Shown one piece after another: positions 1-7,427 of a stretch of 64,000 nucleotides of DNA; within the stretch, counting starts at the first letter, position 1; each line of letters begins with the position of its first letter. Both the position numbers and the translations under genes were made by a program. Under the pieces are notes generated by a model. That model saw only the letters and a program-made list of their open reading frames with translations. It was not told the origin of the DNA and ran no database searches. The DNA lies in NCBI RefSeq assembly GCF_003236175.1, contig NZ_QKTW01000010.1:31958-95957 (forward strand). The letters run 5' to 3'. This stretch comes from Taibaiella soli. GTDB taxonomy: Bacteria; Bacteroidota; Bacteroidia; Chitinophagales; Chitinophagaceae.

Positions 1-131
1 ACGTCCACTCTCTGAGAGTCAACCTTCGAGCAAATAGCATCAACATCCGAGCTTTTTACTCCGAGTCTGGTGTTCAGAACCTCAACGTCCAAGCAAATAA
101 CCTCGACGTCGAAGCTTTTAACCTCAATTCT
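1..131. repeat. 21-bp tandem repeat running off the window edge
   Basis: Units of exactly 21 bp are visible at 27-47, 48-68, 69-89, 90-110 and 111-131, with a weaker unit at 6-26. A typical unit reads AAGCAAATAACCTCGACGTC with an alternate form AAGCTTTTAACCTCAA. Because 21 is a multiple of three, long frames stay open on both strands: the plus frame from base 3 has no stop until 180-182, and the minus frame is open from a GTG at 138-140 to the window edge. I cannot tell whether either is translated. The plus frame reads through the hairpin at 148-173, which argues against it. Confidence 0.75.
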
Positions 132-147
132 GCGCACTTAAATAAAA

Positions 148-173
148 AAAGTCCTCCGTTTCGGGAGGACTTT
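148..173 (-). terminator. Intrinsic terminator of the small minus-strand gene
   Basis: AAGTCCTCC (from 149) pairs with GGAGGACTT around a short GTTTCG loop. Bases 143-150 are A, giving a U-run on the minus strand. It sits just after the stop codon at 179-181. Confidence 0.8.
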
Positions 174-178
174 CACTA

Positions 179-388
179 TTAATTCAACATTTTCTCATAC
201 AACTCCGTTTCGGGCAACAATGCTTTGAGCAATGCCAGGCAATTGACGTCATCAATTCTATCTGGCCGGCCGTCTTCATTGTACCGTTGCAGCACAGTGA
301 TGAGGCTTTCCTGCAAATCGCGGAGCATAGCCGCGGGATCGCAGGTGTCGATCTCAATGATCAGTTTGTTTTCGGTAGCACGTACCAT
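179..388 (-). CDS. Hypothetical protein, 69 aa
   Basis: I do not recognise this family. The protein is small, soluble and slightly acidic, without signal peptide or membrane segment. It starts with a beta-strand-like stretch (KLIIEID, residues 8-14) followed by a probable helix (MLRDLQESLITVLQRYN) and a Leu-rich end. Support for it being real comes from context: a clean Bacteroidota promoter at 529-559 and an intrinsic terminator at 148-173 bracket it. Between promoter and start lies an unusual leader (391-507) that may encode a 38-residue peptide or fold as RNA. The 15 bases just before its ATG are an exact copy of the 15 bases before the ATG of that upstream frame. Confidence 0.6.
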   Translation of the reverse strand: MVRATENKLIIEIDTCDPAAMLRDLQESLITVLQRYNEDGRPDRIDDVNCLALLKALLPETELYEKMLN

Positions 389-389
389 C

Positions 390-404
390 GTTAATAATTT
401 AGGA
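390..404 (-). repeat. 15-bp direct repeat, copy 1 (just upstream of the 69-aa gene)
   Basis: On the minus strand the sequence is TCCTAAATTATTAAC, one base before the ATG at 388. An identical copy is at 510-524. It may be a duplicated translation-initiation region or a target-site duplication flanking the 105-bp segment between the copies. Confidence 0.8.
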
Positions 405-507
405 ATAAAAAAAGCCCGTGCTTAGATGTCCTACGCTTATTAACGGCGTTCGGGGGCTTTCGCCTCCCCGCATCATACACGGGTGTAAGTTGAATTTTAC
501 TTGTCAT
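391..507 (-). other. Leader element: possible 38-aa ORF and/or structured RNA
   Basis: Reading from the ATG at 507 to a TAA at 391-393 gives a 38-residue basic peptide beginning MTSKIQLTPV and ending LFLFLNY. Its stop lies two bases before the next ATG. The same stretch can fold. An outer 7-bp stem pairs CCCGTGT (minus strand, 483-477) with GCACGGG (421-415), followed by seven U (413-407). Inside are GGGGAGGC-GAAA-GCCCCC (469-452) and ACGC/GCGT (449-446 with 436-433), making a three-way junction. This resembles an attenuator, a cis-regulatory RNA or a small inserted element. I recognise no known riboswitch class. Coding and RNA readings are not exclusive. Confidence 0.5.
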
Positions 508-509
508 TG

Positions 510-524
510 GTTAATAATTTAGGA
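510..524 (-). repeat. 15-bp direct repeat, copy 2
   Basis: Identical to 390-404 (TCCTAAATTATTAAC on the minus strand). It lies just downstream of the predicted transcription start and two bases before the ATG of the 38-codon frame. Confidence 0.8.
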
Positions 525-528
525 GCTG

Positions 529-559
529 CAAACATAATGTAAAAAGGGTTGAGTGACAA
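529..559 (-). promoter_or_regulatory. Promoter for the 69-aa gene and its leader
   Basis: Minus strand TTG (559-557), then 20 bases, then TATGTTTG (536-529), an exact match to the Bacteroidota pattern TTG-N19/20-TAnnTTTG. Transcription would start near 522. Confidence 0.7.
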
Positions 560-607
560 TAAACAAAATTGTCGGGTCTGGTATAGCGTAAGTGTTTAAT
601 TACATGG

Positions 608-796
608 TCATCCCGATGACGACGAAGGAGGAAGTGGGGATCTGATTTCGCGCTTAATGCTCCCGGCGAGCAAGCACACGTACAGTTGAGCGAAGTCTCC
701 CGACTTCGTTCCAGCGGACGCGGTCTCCTGACCGCAGCAATCCGGTCGGGAGACCGGTTTCCATTACAACAAAGTCAGAGACTTTGCTGAACGGAG
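608..796. repeat. 189-bp direct repeat, copy 1
   Basis: Nearly identical to 896-1084, offset exactly 288 bp; I see only a few substitutions. Each copy contains four small hairpins: 691-708 CGAAGTC/GACTTCG, 720-735 GCGGTC/GACCGC, 742-757 CCGGTC/GACCGG and 770-786 CAAAGTC/GACTTTG. No coding signal is visible. Confidence 0.9.
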
Positions 797-895
797 ATTT
801 CAATATATTATTGAAACAGGCCTTTGCAATAGCTACACAAAACTCAACGTATCAACACGCCTATCACACAAAAAATATTTGTTTTTAAACACAGT

Positions 896-1084
896 TCATC
901 CCGATGACGACGAAGGAGGAAGTGAGGATCTGATTTCGCGCTTAATGCTCCCGACGAGCAAGCACACGTACAGTTGAGCGAAGTCTCCCGACTTCGTTCC
1001 AGCGGACGCGGTCTCCTGACCGCAGCAATCCGGTCGGGAGACCGGTTTCCACTACAACAAAGTCAGAGACTTTGCTGAACGGAG
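896..1084. repeat. 189-bp direct repeat, copy 2
   Basis: Second copy of 608-796 with the same four hairpins at 979-996, 1008-1023, 1030-1045 and 1058-1074. It is followed directly by another hairpin with the same core, GCCAGTC-TCCC-GACTGGC at 1084-1101. Confidence 0.9.
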
Positions 1085-1101
1085 CCAGTCTCCCGACTGG
1101 C

Positions 1102-1494
1102 AAATATTTTGGACTAGAAACGAGACGTAGTCAAAGACTGCACTGAATTATAGACACGAGAGCGCTACGCTAACGCTCGCGCCAGTGAAATGTATATTGA
1201 TAGATATTCTGGCGCTGAAATGTGCGACGCAACTCAGGATTAACCGGAGCGATGAAGTTGGTGGCAAAAAGTACCAGGCGCGAGTATCAAACGCGAAACC
1301 TGTTCCTCCCCGCAGTACTGTGGGGATACCTCGTCCTCGGGGCGGCCCGTATTTTCGCGGTTTCCCTTTTTAGTGCAGTTTGCTTCGTTCCTCGCAACAA
1401 CGCGAGTGGGCCTATGTAGTGCGAACCACTCACGCTCGCATCAGTGGATTATTTTCGTTAAATTAGAAGGATAATTAATATAAAAACCTTTCAC
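1102..1494. other. Gene-free, repeat-derived spacer
   Basis: No convincing gene. It contains AGTC/GACT (about 1128-1140), GAGCG/CGCTC inverted repeats, and a stretch at about 1218-1270 beginning AAATGTGCGACGCAAC that recurs in diverged form at about 34725-34780. Short overlapping frames here (1185-1373, 1222-1419) are compositionally odd and look spurious. Confidence 0.6.
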
Positions 1495-2838
1495 ATGGAT
1501 TTCTATCAGCAAGGAAAAGATGCCCGTCAAAAAGCAAATCGCAAAGAGCATGCAACCTTTAAGCTTAACCCCAGGCGACCAAGCGTCTTGAAAATGATTA
1601 CAGATTCGAACTACGACCGTTTACAAAACCTGATTCCAATCCGTCATAAGCGAATGAGCGCCTCACCCTTTGCCTTTTACAGAGGTACCGCCGGTATTAT
1701 GGCCCAGGACCTTTACTATTTGCCGCATGCCGGCATCAACATACAGGCAATCGGCGACTGTCACCTGATGAATTTTGGCGGTTTTGCCACACCGGAGCGC
1801 AGCATGATTTTTGACGCGAATGATTTTGATGAAACACATATCGCCCCCTGGAGCTGGGACCTGAAGCGTCTTGCCACGAGCTTTGTATTGGCGGCCCGCG
1901 ACAAAGGCATGAGTGACGATGACGCCCGTGAGATTGCTTTTACGCTCGCGCAATCCTACCGCAAATTCATGCATGAATTTGCGGAAATCAGCTTGCTGGA
2001 TCTCTGGTACATGAAAATTGACGCGGTAGAGATAAGGAATCAGGCGAAAAGTGAAAAAGCAAAAAAACTGATTGATGAAGCACTGATCAAATCACAAAAA
2101 GGAACGCACCAGAAAGTCTTCTACAAAATCACCCAAAGTGTTTTGGGCAATTTCGAAATCACTGATCAACCGCCCCTGATCTATCACCCAATGGATGTAA
2201 AAAAGGAGATCACCGCGATCAATATGTTTCTCGATAAATATGCAGATACGCTTCAGGGCGACCGTCGCTGGTTGTTTGAGCAATATCGCGTAGTGGATGT
2301 TGCACTGAAAGTGGTGGGTGTTGGCAGCGTGGGTACGCGCTGCTATGTGGTATTACTGATGAACCAAAACAATGAACCTCTTTTCCTGCAGGTAAAAGAA
2401 GCCCGCCGTAGCGTATTAGAGCCTTACACAGAAAAAAGCCGTTACGCACATTATGGCCAGCGCGTGGTAGAAGGTCAGCGACTGGTGCAGGCGGCGAGTG
2501 ATATTTTCCTGGGCTGGAGCACTGGTCCTCAGGGAAGGCATTTTTATTTCCGTCAGCTTCGCGACCGGAAGATTGCACCGGAAGTAGATCTTTTCGACAA
2601 GACCCTACTCAACGCTTATGCCCGCCTCTGCGGCCGGATGCTCGCGCGGGCACACGCAAAAACCGGCAACGCCAAACTACTCTCCGGCTACATGGGCAAA
2701 AGTGAAGTGCTCGATGATGCCATCAGTCATTTCGGTATCGCCTATGCCGACCAAACTGAACGCGACTACGAAGATTTTATGAAAGCGATCCGTTCCGGAA
2801 AATTGAAAGTGGATGATGACCCTGCGATGGAAAAATAG
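1495..2838 (+). CDS. DUF2252 family protein
   Basis: A 447-residue soluble protein matching DUF2252, a family with a kinase/aminoglycoside-phosphotransferase-like fold and no settled function. The recognisable parts are the N-terminal RMSASPFAFYRGTAGIMAQDL segment (about 53-73), the GDCHLMNFGGF motif with FDANDFDET (about 88-113), then APWSWDLKRLATSF (about 116-130), and a late RQLRDRK segment (about 350-356). It has no signal peptide or membrane segment. The ATG at 1495 is the first in frame after an AT-rich stretch. It stands alone, 54 bp before the rhomboid genes, and could share their transcript. Family call is firm; biochemical role unknown. Confidence 0.85.
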   Translation: MDFYQQGKDARQKANRKEHATFKLNPRRPSVLKMITDSNYDRLQNLIPIRHKRMSASPFAFYRGTAGIMAQDLYYLPHAGINIQAIGDCHLMNFGGFATPERSMIFDANDFDETHIAPWSWDLKRLATSFVLAARDKGMSDDDAREIAFTLAQSYRKFMHEFAEISLLDLWYMKIDAVEIRNQAKSEKAKKLIDEALIKSQKGTHQKVFYKITQSVLGNFEITDQPPLIYHPMDVKKEITAINMFLDKYADTLQGDRRWLFEQYRVVDVALKVVGVGSVGTRCYVVLLMNQNNEPLFLQVKEARRSVLEPYTEKSRYAHYGQRVVEGQRLVQAASDIFLGWSTGPQGRHFYFRQLRDRKIAPEVDLFDKTLLNAYARLCGRMLARAHAKTGNAKLLSGYMGKSEVLDDAISHFGIAYADQTERDYEDFMKAIRSGKLKVDDDPAMEK

Positions 2839-2892
2839 GTGGTGATATAGGGAAAGAATGTAATTTCGAGCGATAATTCAGTACTGCTACAG

Positions 2893-4506
2893 ATGAAAAA
2901 TCTGACTTATAAACTCAAATCGATCTTCTTTCCGCTTTTACTTTTCTGCTTTAGCTTCATCGGAGTCTATTCGGCCTTTAACTGGCTGTTTATTATACGG
3001 CTGAAACTCCTTCCGATCAAAGAAGATGCAGCCAATTTCTTCTTGCCCACGATTCTCGCAGGAGTGCTTCTGTATTTCTTTATCAATCCACGGCTTGAAA
3101 TTTTAATTCTGCAAACCGAAAACGGGAAAAGCAGAAGATTCTTCTATTTTCTGGTGATGCTCATAACAGTTCTAGCGCCAACCACTATAGCGCAGGATTG
3201 GATCAGCGCATCGGGAAGACAAATCAACCTACATTCCATTGAAGAAATCAATTCACAACCCGAAGGCAAATATTATACGCTTAAAAATTATTACATAGAT
3301 AAGAGTAAAGCTATTTTCTACCCCACAGCAGCTGTTGGAGGCAAGTACAACGAAAATATTGGCTTCAATGCATACTATGTAATCCCAATCTACCCAACAA
3401 TTGCGGACACAAACAAAGAATGTAGTGCGTGGCTGGGCAAGCAATATTCGCACAGAATCAGCAACTCCGGATCTGAGCAAAATAAAGTGGATTCGTTTTC
3501 AGCGTTTATTACCGCTTCGCAAGAAAAATTTGCTGCCGAAGATGTTCAAAAATTCACCTACCTCTCCCGAATTGGAAATACAAACGACGCGGACGAATAC
3601 AAAAAGGCACTGGAATCAGAGCGTAAAAACACTAAGCTGACAATTTTGGTAGCGTCACACGAACCATTACAAGCGCGTTATGGAGAAAAACCTTTCTGGT
3701 TTTGCATCACGTTATCTGGTGGAATTTTACTGGTGTTTCTGACATTACTATTTGCCGGTGTAAAAAAGAAACTAGCAAACGTAATCTACGACAAATCATA
3801 CCCGGGATACGCTACCGTCCGCAAAAAGCGATATAGCGAATTTGAATGGTATACATTTTTCATTCCTTCGAAGACTTTTTTTGTGACTCCAATACTGGTC
3901 GATTTAAACATTTTGATCTTTATTGCGATGATATTTTCTGGTTCTGACATTATCAGTATCAGAATCGATGACCTAATAAAATGGGGAGCCAATGATGCCA
4001 TGTCTATCCACAATGGTGAGTGGTGGCGTCTGATCACCGGCATGTTTCTGCACGGTGGCTTTATTCACTTGACTAATAATATTTGTGCACTTGTTTTTGT
4101 GGGAGTAATCCTGGAACCTTTTTTGGGCAGAGCTACTTACACAAGTTTATATTTAATCACAGGCATTATAGCAAGCATTACCAGCTTGTGGCTGAATGCA
4201 GGTGTGAGCATCGGAGCCTCAGGTGCGATAATGGGTTTTTACGGCGTATCTCTGGCTCTAATTGTTACCCGGTTTATCTCTCCCGACTCAAGACGATTAC
4301 TACTCATTCTCATCGCCATTTTCGTCCCAACCAGCTTGCTGATGGGTTTCTTAGGCCGCGCAGATAACGCAGGTCATATTGGAGGTCTGGTAAGTGGCCT
4401 TGTTCTTGGGTTGACTTATGTGCGCTACATGAAAATAAAAAACGGTTCCGCTCAGCCCGATGTTAGAAACAGCAACAATCAGCGCGATCACTCTATCAAC
4501 ATCTAA
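2893..4506 (+). CDS. Rhomboid intramembrane serine protease with N-terminal sensor-like region
   Basis: A 537-residue polytopic membrane protein. The C-terminal part (about 335-525) is a rhomboid domain: WWRLITGMFLHGG in loop 1, HxxxN-like HLTNN, catalytic Ser443 in GASGA and catalytic His495 in AGHIGG. This predicts cleavage of membrane-spanning substrates within the bilayer. Residues 1-330 are not a rhomboid: about three membrane spans, a long extracytoplasmic region (about 110-270) with the motif NSQPEGKYYTLKNYYIDKS and WLGKQYS, then another span. This N-terminal region is shared with the next two genes and I do not recognise it. Start is ATG at 2893. First member of a tandem triplet. Confidence 0.9.
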   Translation: MKNLTYKLKSIFFPLLLFCFSFIGVYSAFNWLFIIRLKLLPIKEDAANFFLPTILAGVLLYFFINPRLEILILQTENGKSRRFFYFLVMLITVLAPTTIAQDWISASGRQINLHSIEEINSQPEGKYYTLKNYYIDKSKAIFYPTAAVGGKYNENIGFNAYYVIPIYPTIADTNKECSAWLGKQYSHRISNSGSEQNKVDSFSAFITASQEKFAAEDVQKFTYLSRIGNTNDADEYKKALESERKNTKLTILVASHEPLQARYGEKPFWFCITLSGGILLVFLTLLFAGVKKKLANVIYDKSYPGYATVRKKRYSEFEWYTFFIPSKTFFVTPILVDLNILIFIAMIFSGSDIISIRIDDLIKWGANDAMSIHNGEWWRLITGMFLHGGFIHLTNNICALVFVGVILEPFLGRATYTSLYLITGIIASITSLWLNAGVSIGASGAIMGFYGVSLALIVTRFISPDSRRLLLILIAIFVPTSLLMGFLGRADNAGHIGGLVSGLVLGLTYVRYMKIKNGSAQPDVRNSNNQRDHSINI

Positions 4507-4649
4507 CCCATGCCTCAATCCATTCAATCCGTTAAGCGCCGTTTGCGGAAAGGAGCAAAATTTCTTCACCCTATGGTAAACAATCCGAAAACGGTTTGAA
4601 TTCTCCCGAAGAAATATAATTTTAACCCCAATATCTACACACACAACAA

Positions 4650-6284
4650 ATGAAAGGTCTCGCTTATAAACTCAAATCGATCTTCCTGCCGTTTTTATTA
4701 ATTGGCATCAGCACTATCGTGCTTTATACGTTCCTGAACTGGCTGCTCTTTGTGAAGTTTAATGTTTTCTCCGTAAAAGAAGATATTACCAACCTATTCA
4801 TTCCAATCTTTATCGCTATAATACCTTTATTAATTTGGGTGAATCCGAAGTTCAAGAACCTAAAACTCGAGAACAAGCAAGGCAAAAGCTACGGCATGCT
4901 TTATTTCATAATCATGATGATTGCAATCGCGATTCCGACAGTCATTGCGCAAAACATTATGATTGCGGCTACGTCGAAATTGTCTGCACTAAACAATATC
5001 AACGAAATCAACTCGCAACCTGCTACAAAATATTATACGCTCAAAGAATACTATGTTGACAAAATCCACGCTGGCATTAACTCTGAAGCGGAGATTACAG
5101 GCAAGCACAATGAAAATGTAGCCTTCAGAATATACCTTTCTTTACCGATTTACAAAAGCGTTGCCGATACCACACAAGAACCTATTGCCTGGCTGGGTAA
5201 AGAATATTCTAAAACTGTCGACAACCCAAAGACCGATCAGCGGAGAGATGAGCTATACCATGAGTTCGCACAAAACACGCAAGCATTATTTGACCAGGCA
5301 GATTTTCAACAATTCACTTACCTGACGCGCCTTGGCAATACTGATGAACATGATGGTTTCAACAAAGCGATAAAACAAGCTGGAAGTGATAAAATTGTAC
5401 CAGTACTGACCGCATCAGACGAACCTTTTGAAGGCGGCGTAGGCGACAGGCCCATATGGCTGGGCGAAAGTTTTCTTGGCGGTGCATTGATTATATTCCT
5501 GATGCTTTTAATTCCAGGCGTAAAAGAAAAAACATTTTATCCCGAAGCGAAAAAACACGAACAACATACCATCAGCAATGAAGCAGTAAATGCAAAGGCG
5601 GAAGATTTTAAATGGCATAACCTATTCCTTCCTTCGAAGGAATCTTTCATCACACCGATTCTGATAGATCTCAATCTCATCGTTTTTATCATCATGGTAT
5701 TTACCGGCGCAGGCTTGATTTCTATTCAAAGTGAAACACTGGTAAAATGGGGTGCGAATTACGGTCCGCTTACAAAAGACGGTGAATGGTGGCGACTACT
5801 GACCAGTACCTTTTTGCACGGAGGTATCATGCACTTGTTGATGAATATGTATGCGTTGCTATTTGTCGGACTGTTCCTCGAAAAATCGTTAGGACGTGGT
5901 GTATATCTGGTACTTTACCTGATAACCGGCATTATCGCCAGCGCTACCAGTCTCTGGTGGCATGCCGACACGGTGAGCATTGGTGCATCGGGCGCTATCA
6001 TGGGCATGTACGGTGTGTTTCTCGCACTGTTGCTCACAAAAATTTATCCGCCGGAATTCAACAAAGCTTTTCTCGCCAGCACAGGAATATTTGTTTTATT
6101 CAATCTGACTGCGGGAATGCAAGGCGGCGTAGATAACGCAGCACACGTTGGCGGATTAATAAGTGGCTTCTTGCTCGGTTTGCTTTATGTGCCTTATCTG
6201 AAGTTTAAAACTAAAGGAACTCCAATTCCGGATTTCATACAAAGCACGACTGACGAAGAAAATCATGCTGCGAATAATAATTAA
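4650..6284 (+). CDS. Rhomboid protease paralog with the same N-terminal region
   Basis: A 544-residue paralog of the preceding gene with the same architecture. N-terminal membrane spans come first, then an extracytoplasmic region with NSQPATKYYTLKEYYVDK and WLGKEYS, a further span, then a rhomboid domain with GEWWRLLTSTFLHGG, HLLMNMY, catalytic Ser447 (GASGAIMG) and His499 (AAHVGG). Both catalytic residues are intact, so two active rhomboids are expected. It is separated from the first by 143 bp, in which TTTG-N18-TAATTTTA (about 4597-4626) may be its own promoter. Substrates are unknown. The duplication, with divergence in the loop region, suggests different ligands or substrates (inference). 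Confidence 0.9.
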   Translation: MKGLAYKLKSIFLPFLLIGISTIVLYTFLNWLLFVKFNVFSVKEDITNLFIPIFIAIIPLLIWVNPKFKNLKLENKQGKSYGMLYFIIMMIAIAIPTVIAQNIMIAATSKLSALNNINEINSQPATKYYTLKEYYVDKIHAGINSEAEITGKHNENVAFRIYLSLPIYKSVADTTQEPIAWLGKEYSKTVDNPKTDQRRDELYHEFAQNTQALFDQADFQQFTYLTRLGNTDEHDGFNKAIKQAGSDKIVPVLTASDEPFEGGVGDRPIWLGESFLGGALIIFLMLLIPGVKEKTFYPEAKKHEQHTISNEAVNAKAEDFKWHNLFLPSKESFITPILIDLNLIVFIIMVFTGAGLISIQSETLVKWGANYGPLTKDGEWWRLLTSTFLHGGIMHLLMNMYALLFVGLFLEKSLGRGVYLVLYLITGIIASATSLWWHADTVSIGASGAIMGMYGVFLALLLTKIYPPEFNKAFLASTGIFVLFNLTAGMQGGVDNAAHVGGLISGFLLGLLYVPYLKFKTKGTPIPDFIQSTTDEENHAANNN

Positions 6285-6307
6285 TGTTTCTGATCTCTGT
6301 ATTCTAA

Positions 6308-7240
6308 ATGAACCCTGAATTTTCATTTAAACTGCGGCGAATCTTCCTGCCGTATGCAATATTTACGGTAAGTGCTATCGCGCTCTATTCGTTGCTAAAC
6401 CTGTACGACTATGATGACGAGTTTCCTGTCTTCACAGACACGACAGTAGATCATTATTTCCCTTTTCTATTTACACTGATCCTCTCGCCTATCTTCATAT
6501 TCCGCAGGTTTAAACTTTTAGACCTCAATCCCAAAAACAATCCCAGACTAGAGCCATACGCGCCCATTTTCCTGGCATCTGTTGTAACGATTGGTTTTTC
6601 GATCGTCACCGCACAAAACTATTTACGGGATACCTACGGGAAATTCGTCCACCTTCAGCATATCGACGACATCCAGAACACGCAAAATCGTTTCTACACA
6701 GTTGGGAATTTTTATGTCAAGAAAAGTCATCCGCGAACGATTCTCAGAACCTATACAACAGGCAAACACAGTGAGCATTTAAATTTCGACTATTACTTTT
6801 TGCTTCCTCTTTACAATACTGTTACCGACACTAACCAAACCTGTAAAGCCTGGCTAGGTTGGATTTACAGTGAAGAGCAAAATAACCGCGGTGACGCGTA
6901 CCAAGACAGTGTTGAAAAAGATTTTGTGCAGCGGGCATCTGTTATTTATGAAAAGCAAACCTTCCGAAACTTTCCTTATTTAATTCGCATCGGCAATACG
7001 GATGAACGCGTACGCTTTCGCGATATAATTCCCTTTGGCCTCCCCAAAGATAAAATGCCCATACTTGTAATGGCGGATGAGCCTTACAAACAAAAACGCA
7101 ATATGGATTTATTGAAATTCCTGGGGGCATTTATCATTACGCTAGCATTGCCGTTTGGAATTATACTGTGCAATGACTTAAAAGAGGATGCCATGATTGA
7201 CGAAGACCGTTACACTAGCCTTTTCTCATCGCCCGAATAA
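6308..7240 (+). CDS. Stand-alone homolog of the rhomboid N-terminal region; no protease
   Basis: A 310-residue membrane protein aligned with residues 1-310 of the two rhomboids: similar KLRRIFLP start, spans near 12-30, 50-68 and 86-104, then QNRFYTVGNFYVKKS, TGKHSEHLNFDYYF, WLGWIYSEE and a last span near 270-288. It ends about 20 residues later, before the point where the rhomboid domain would begin. Downstream sequence encodes a different gene on the other strand, so there is no frameshifted rhomboid remnant. It starts 23 bp after the second rhomboid stop, so co-transcription is likely. It might be a partner, decoy or regulator of the proteases (inference). Function unknown. Confidence 0.8.
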   Translation: MNPEFSFKLRRIFLPYAIFTVSAIALYSLLNLYDYDDEFPVFTDTTVDHYFPFLFTLILSPIFIFRRFKLLDLNPKNNPRLEPYAPIFLASVVTIGFSIVTAQNYLRDTYGKFVHLQHIDDIQNTQNRFYTVGNFYVKKSHPRTILRTYTTGKHSEHLNFDYYFLLPLYNTVTDTNQTCKAWLGWIYSEEQNNRGDAYQDSVEKDFVQRASVIYEKQTFRNFPYLIRIGNTDERVRFRDIIPFGLPKDKMPILVMADEPYKQKRNMDLLKFLGAFIITLALPFGIILCNDLKEDAMIDEDRYTSLFSSPE

Positions 7241-7412
7241 GCTTTCTATTCCGCCGGTTCTCCCGAGATTCCTGCAATGAAACCACCGCCCATATCGCAG
7301 CGGGAATCCAGCCAAGAATGGTAATCTGCAACAGCAGACAAATAAAACCTGTAATAATTCTACGTCTCAGAAAGAAGGACAGCCAGGGAACAAGAACGGC
7401 GATGAGCGTCAT
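7215..7412 (-). CDS. YqaE/Pmp3-like small membrane protein
   Basis: A 65-residue protein with two hydrophobic segments and the family hallmark GFICLLLQITILGWIPAAIW, followed by a basic tail (ENRRNRKLIRAMRKG). The YqaE/Pmp3 family comprises small stress-associated inner-membrane proteins of unclear mechanism. Its 3' end overlaps the convergent gene at 6308-7240 by 26 bp. It begins 15 bp after the stop of the glycosyltransferase upstream on the same strand, so it is probably the last gene of that transcript. Confidence 0.75.
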   Translation of the reverse strand: MTLIAVLVPWLSFFLRRRIITGFICLLLQITILGWIPAAIWAVVSLQESRENRRNRKLIRAMRKG

Positions 7413-7427
7413 TTCCCGAAATTAAGA

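Noticed and set aside
1185-1419. Overlapping small plus-strand ORFs
   Set aside because: They lie in repeat-derived spacer, overlap each other and lack any domain or initiation signal.
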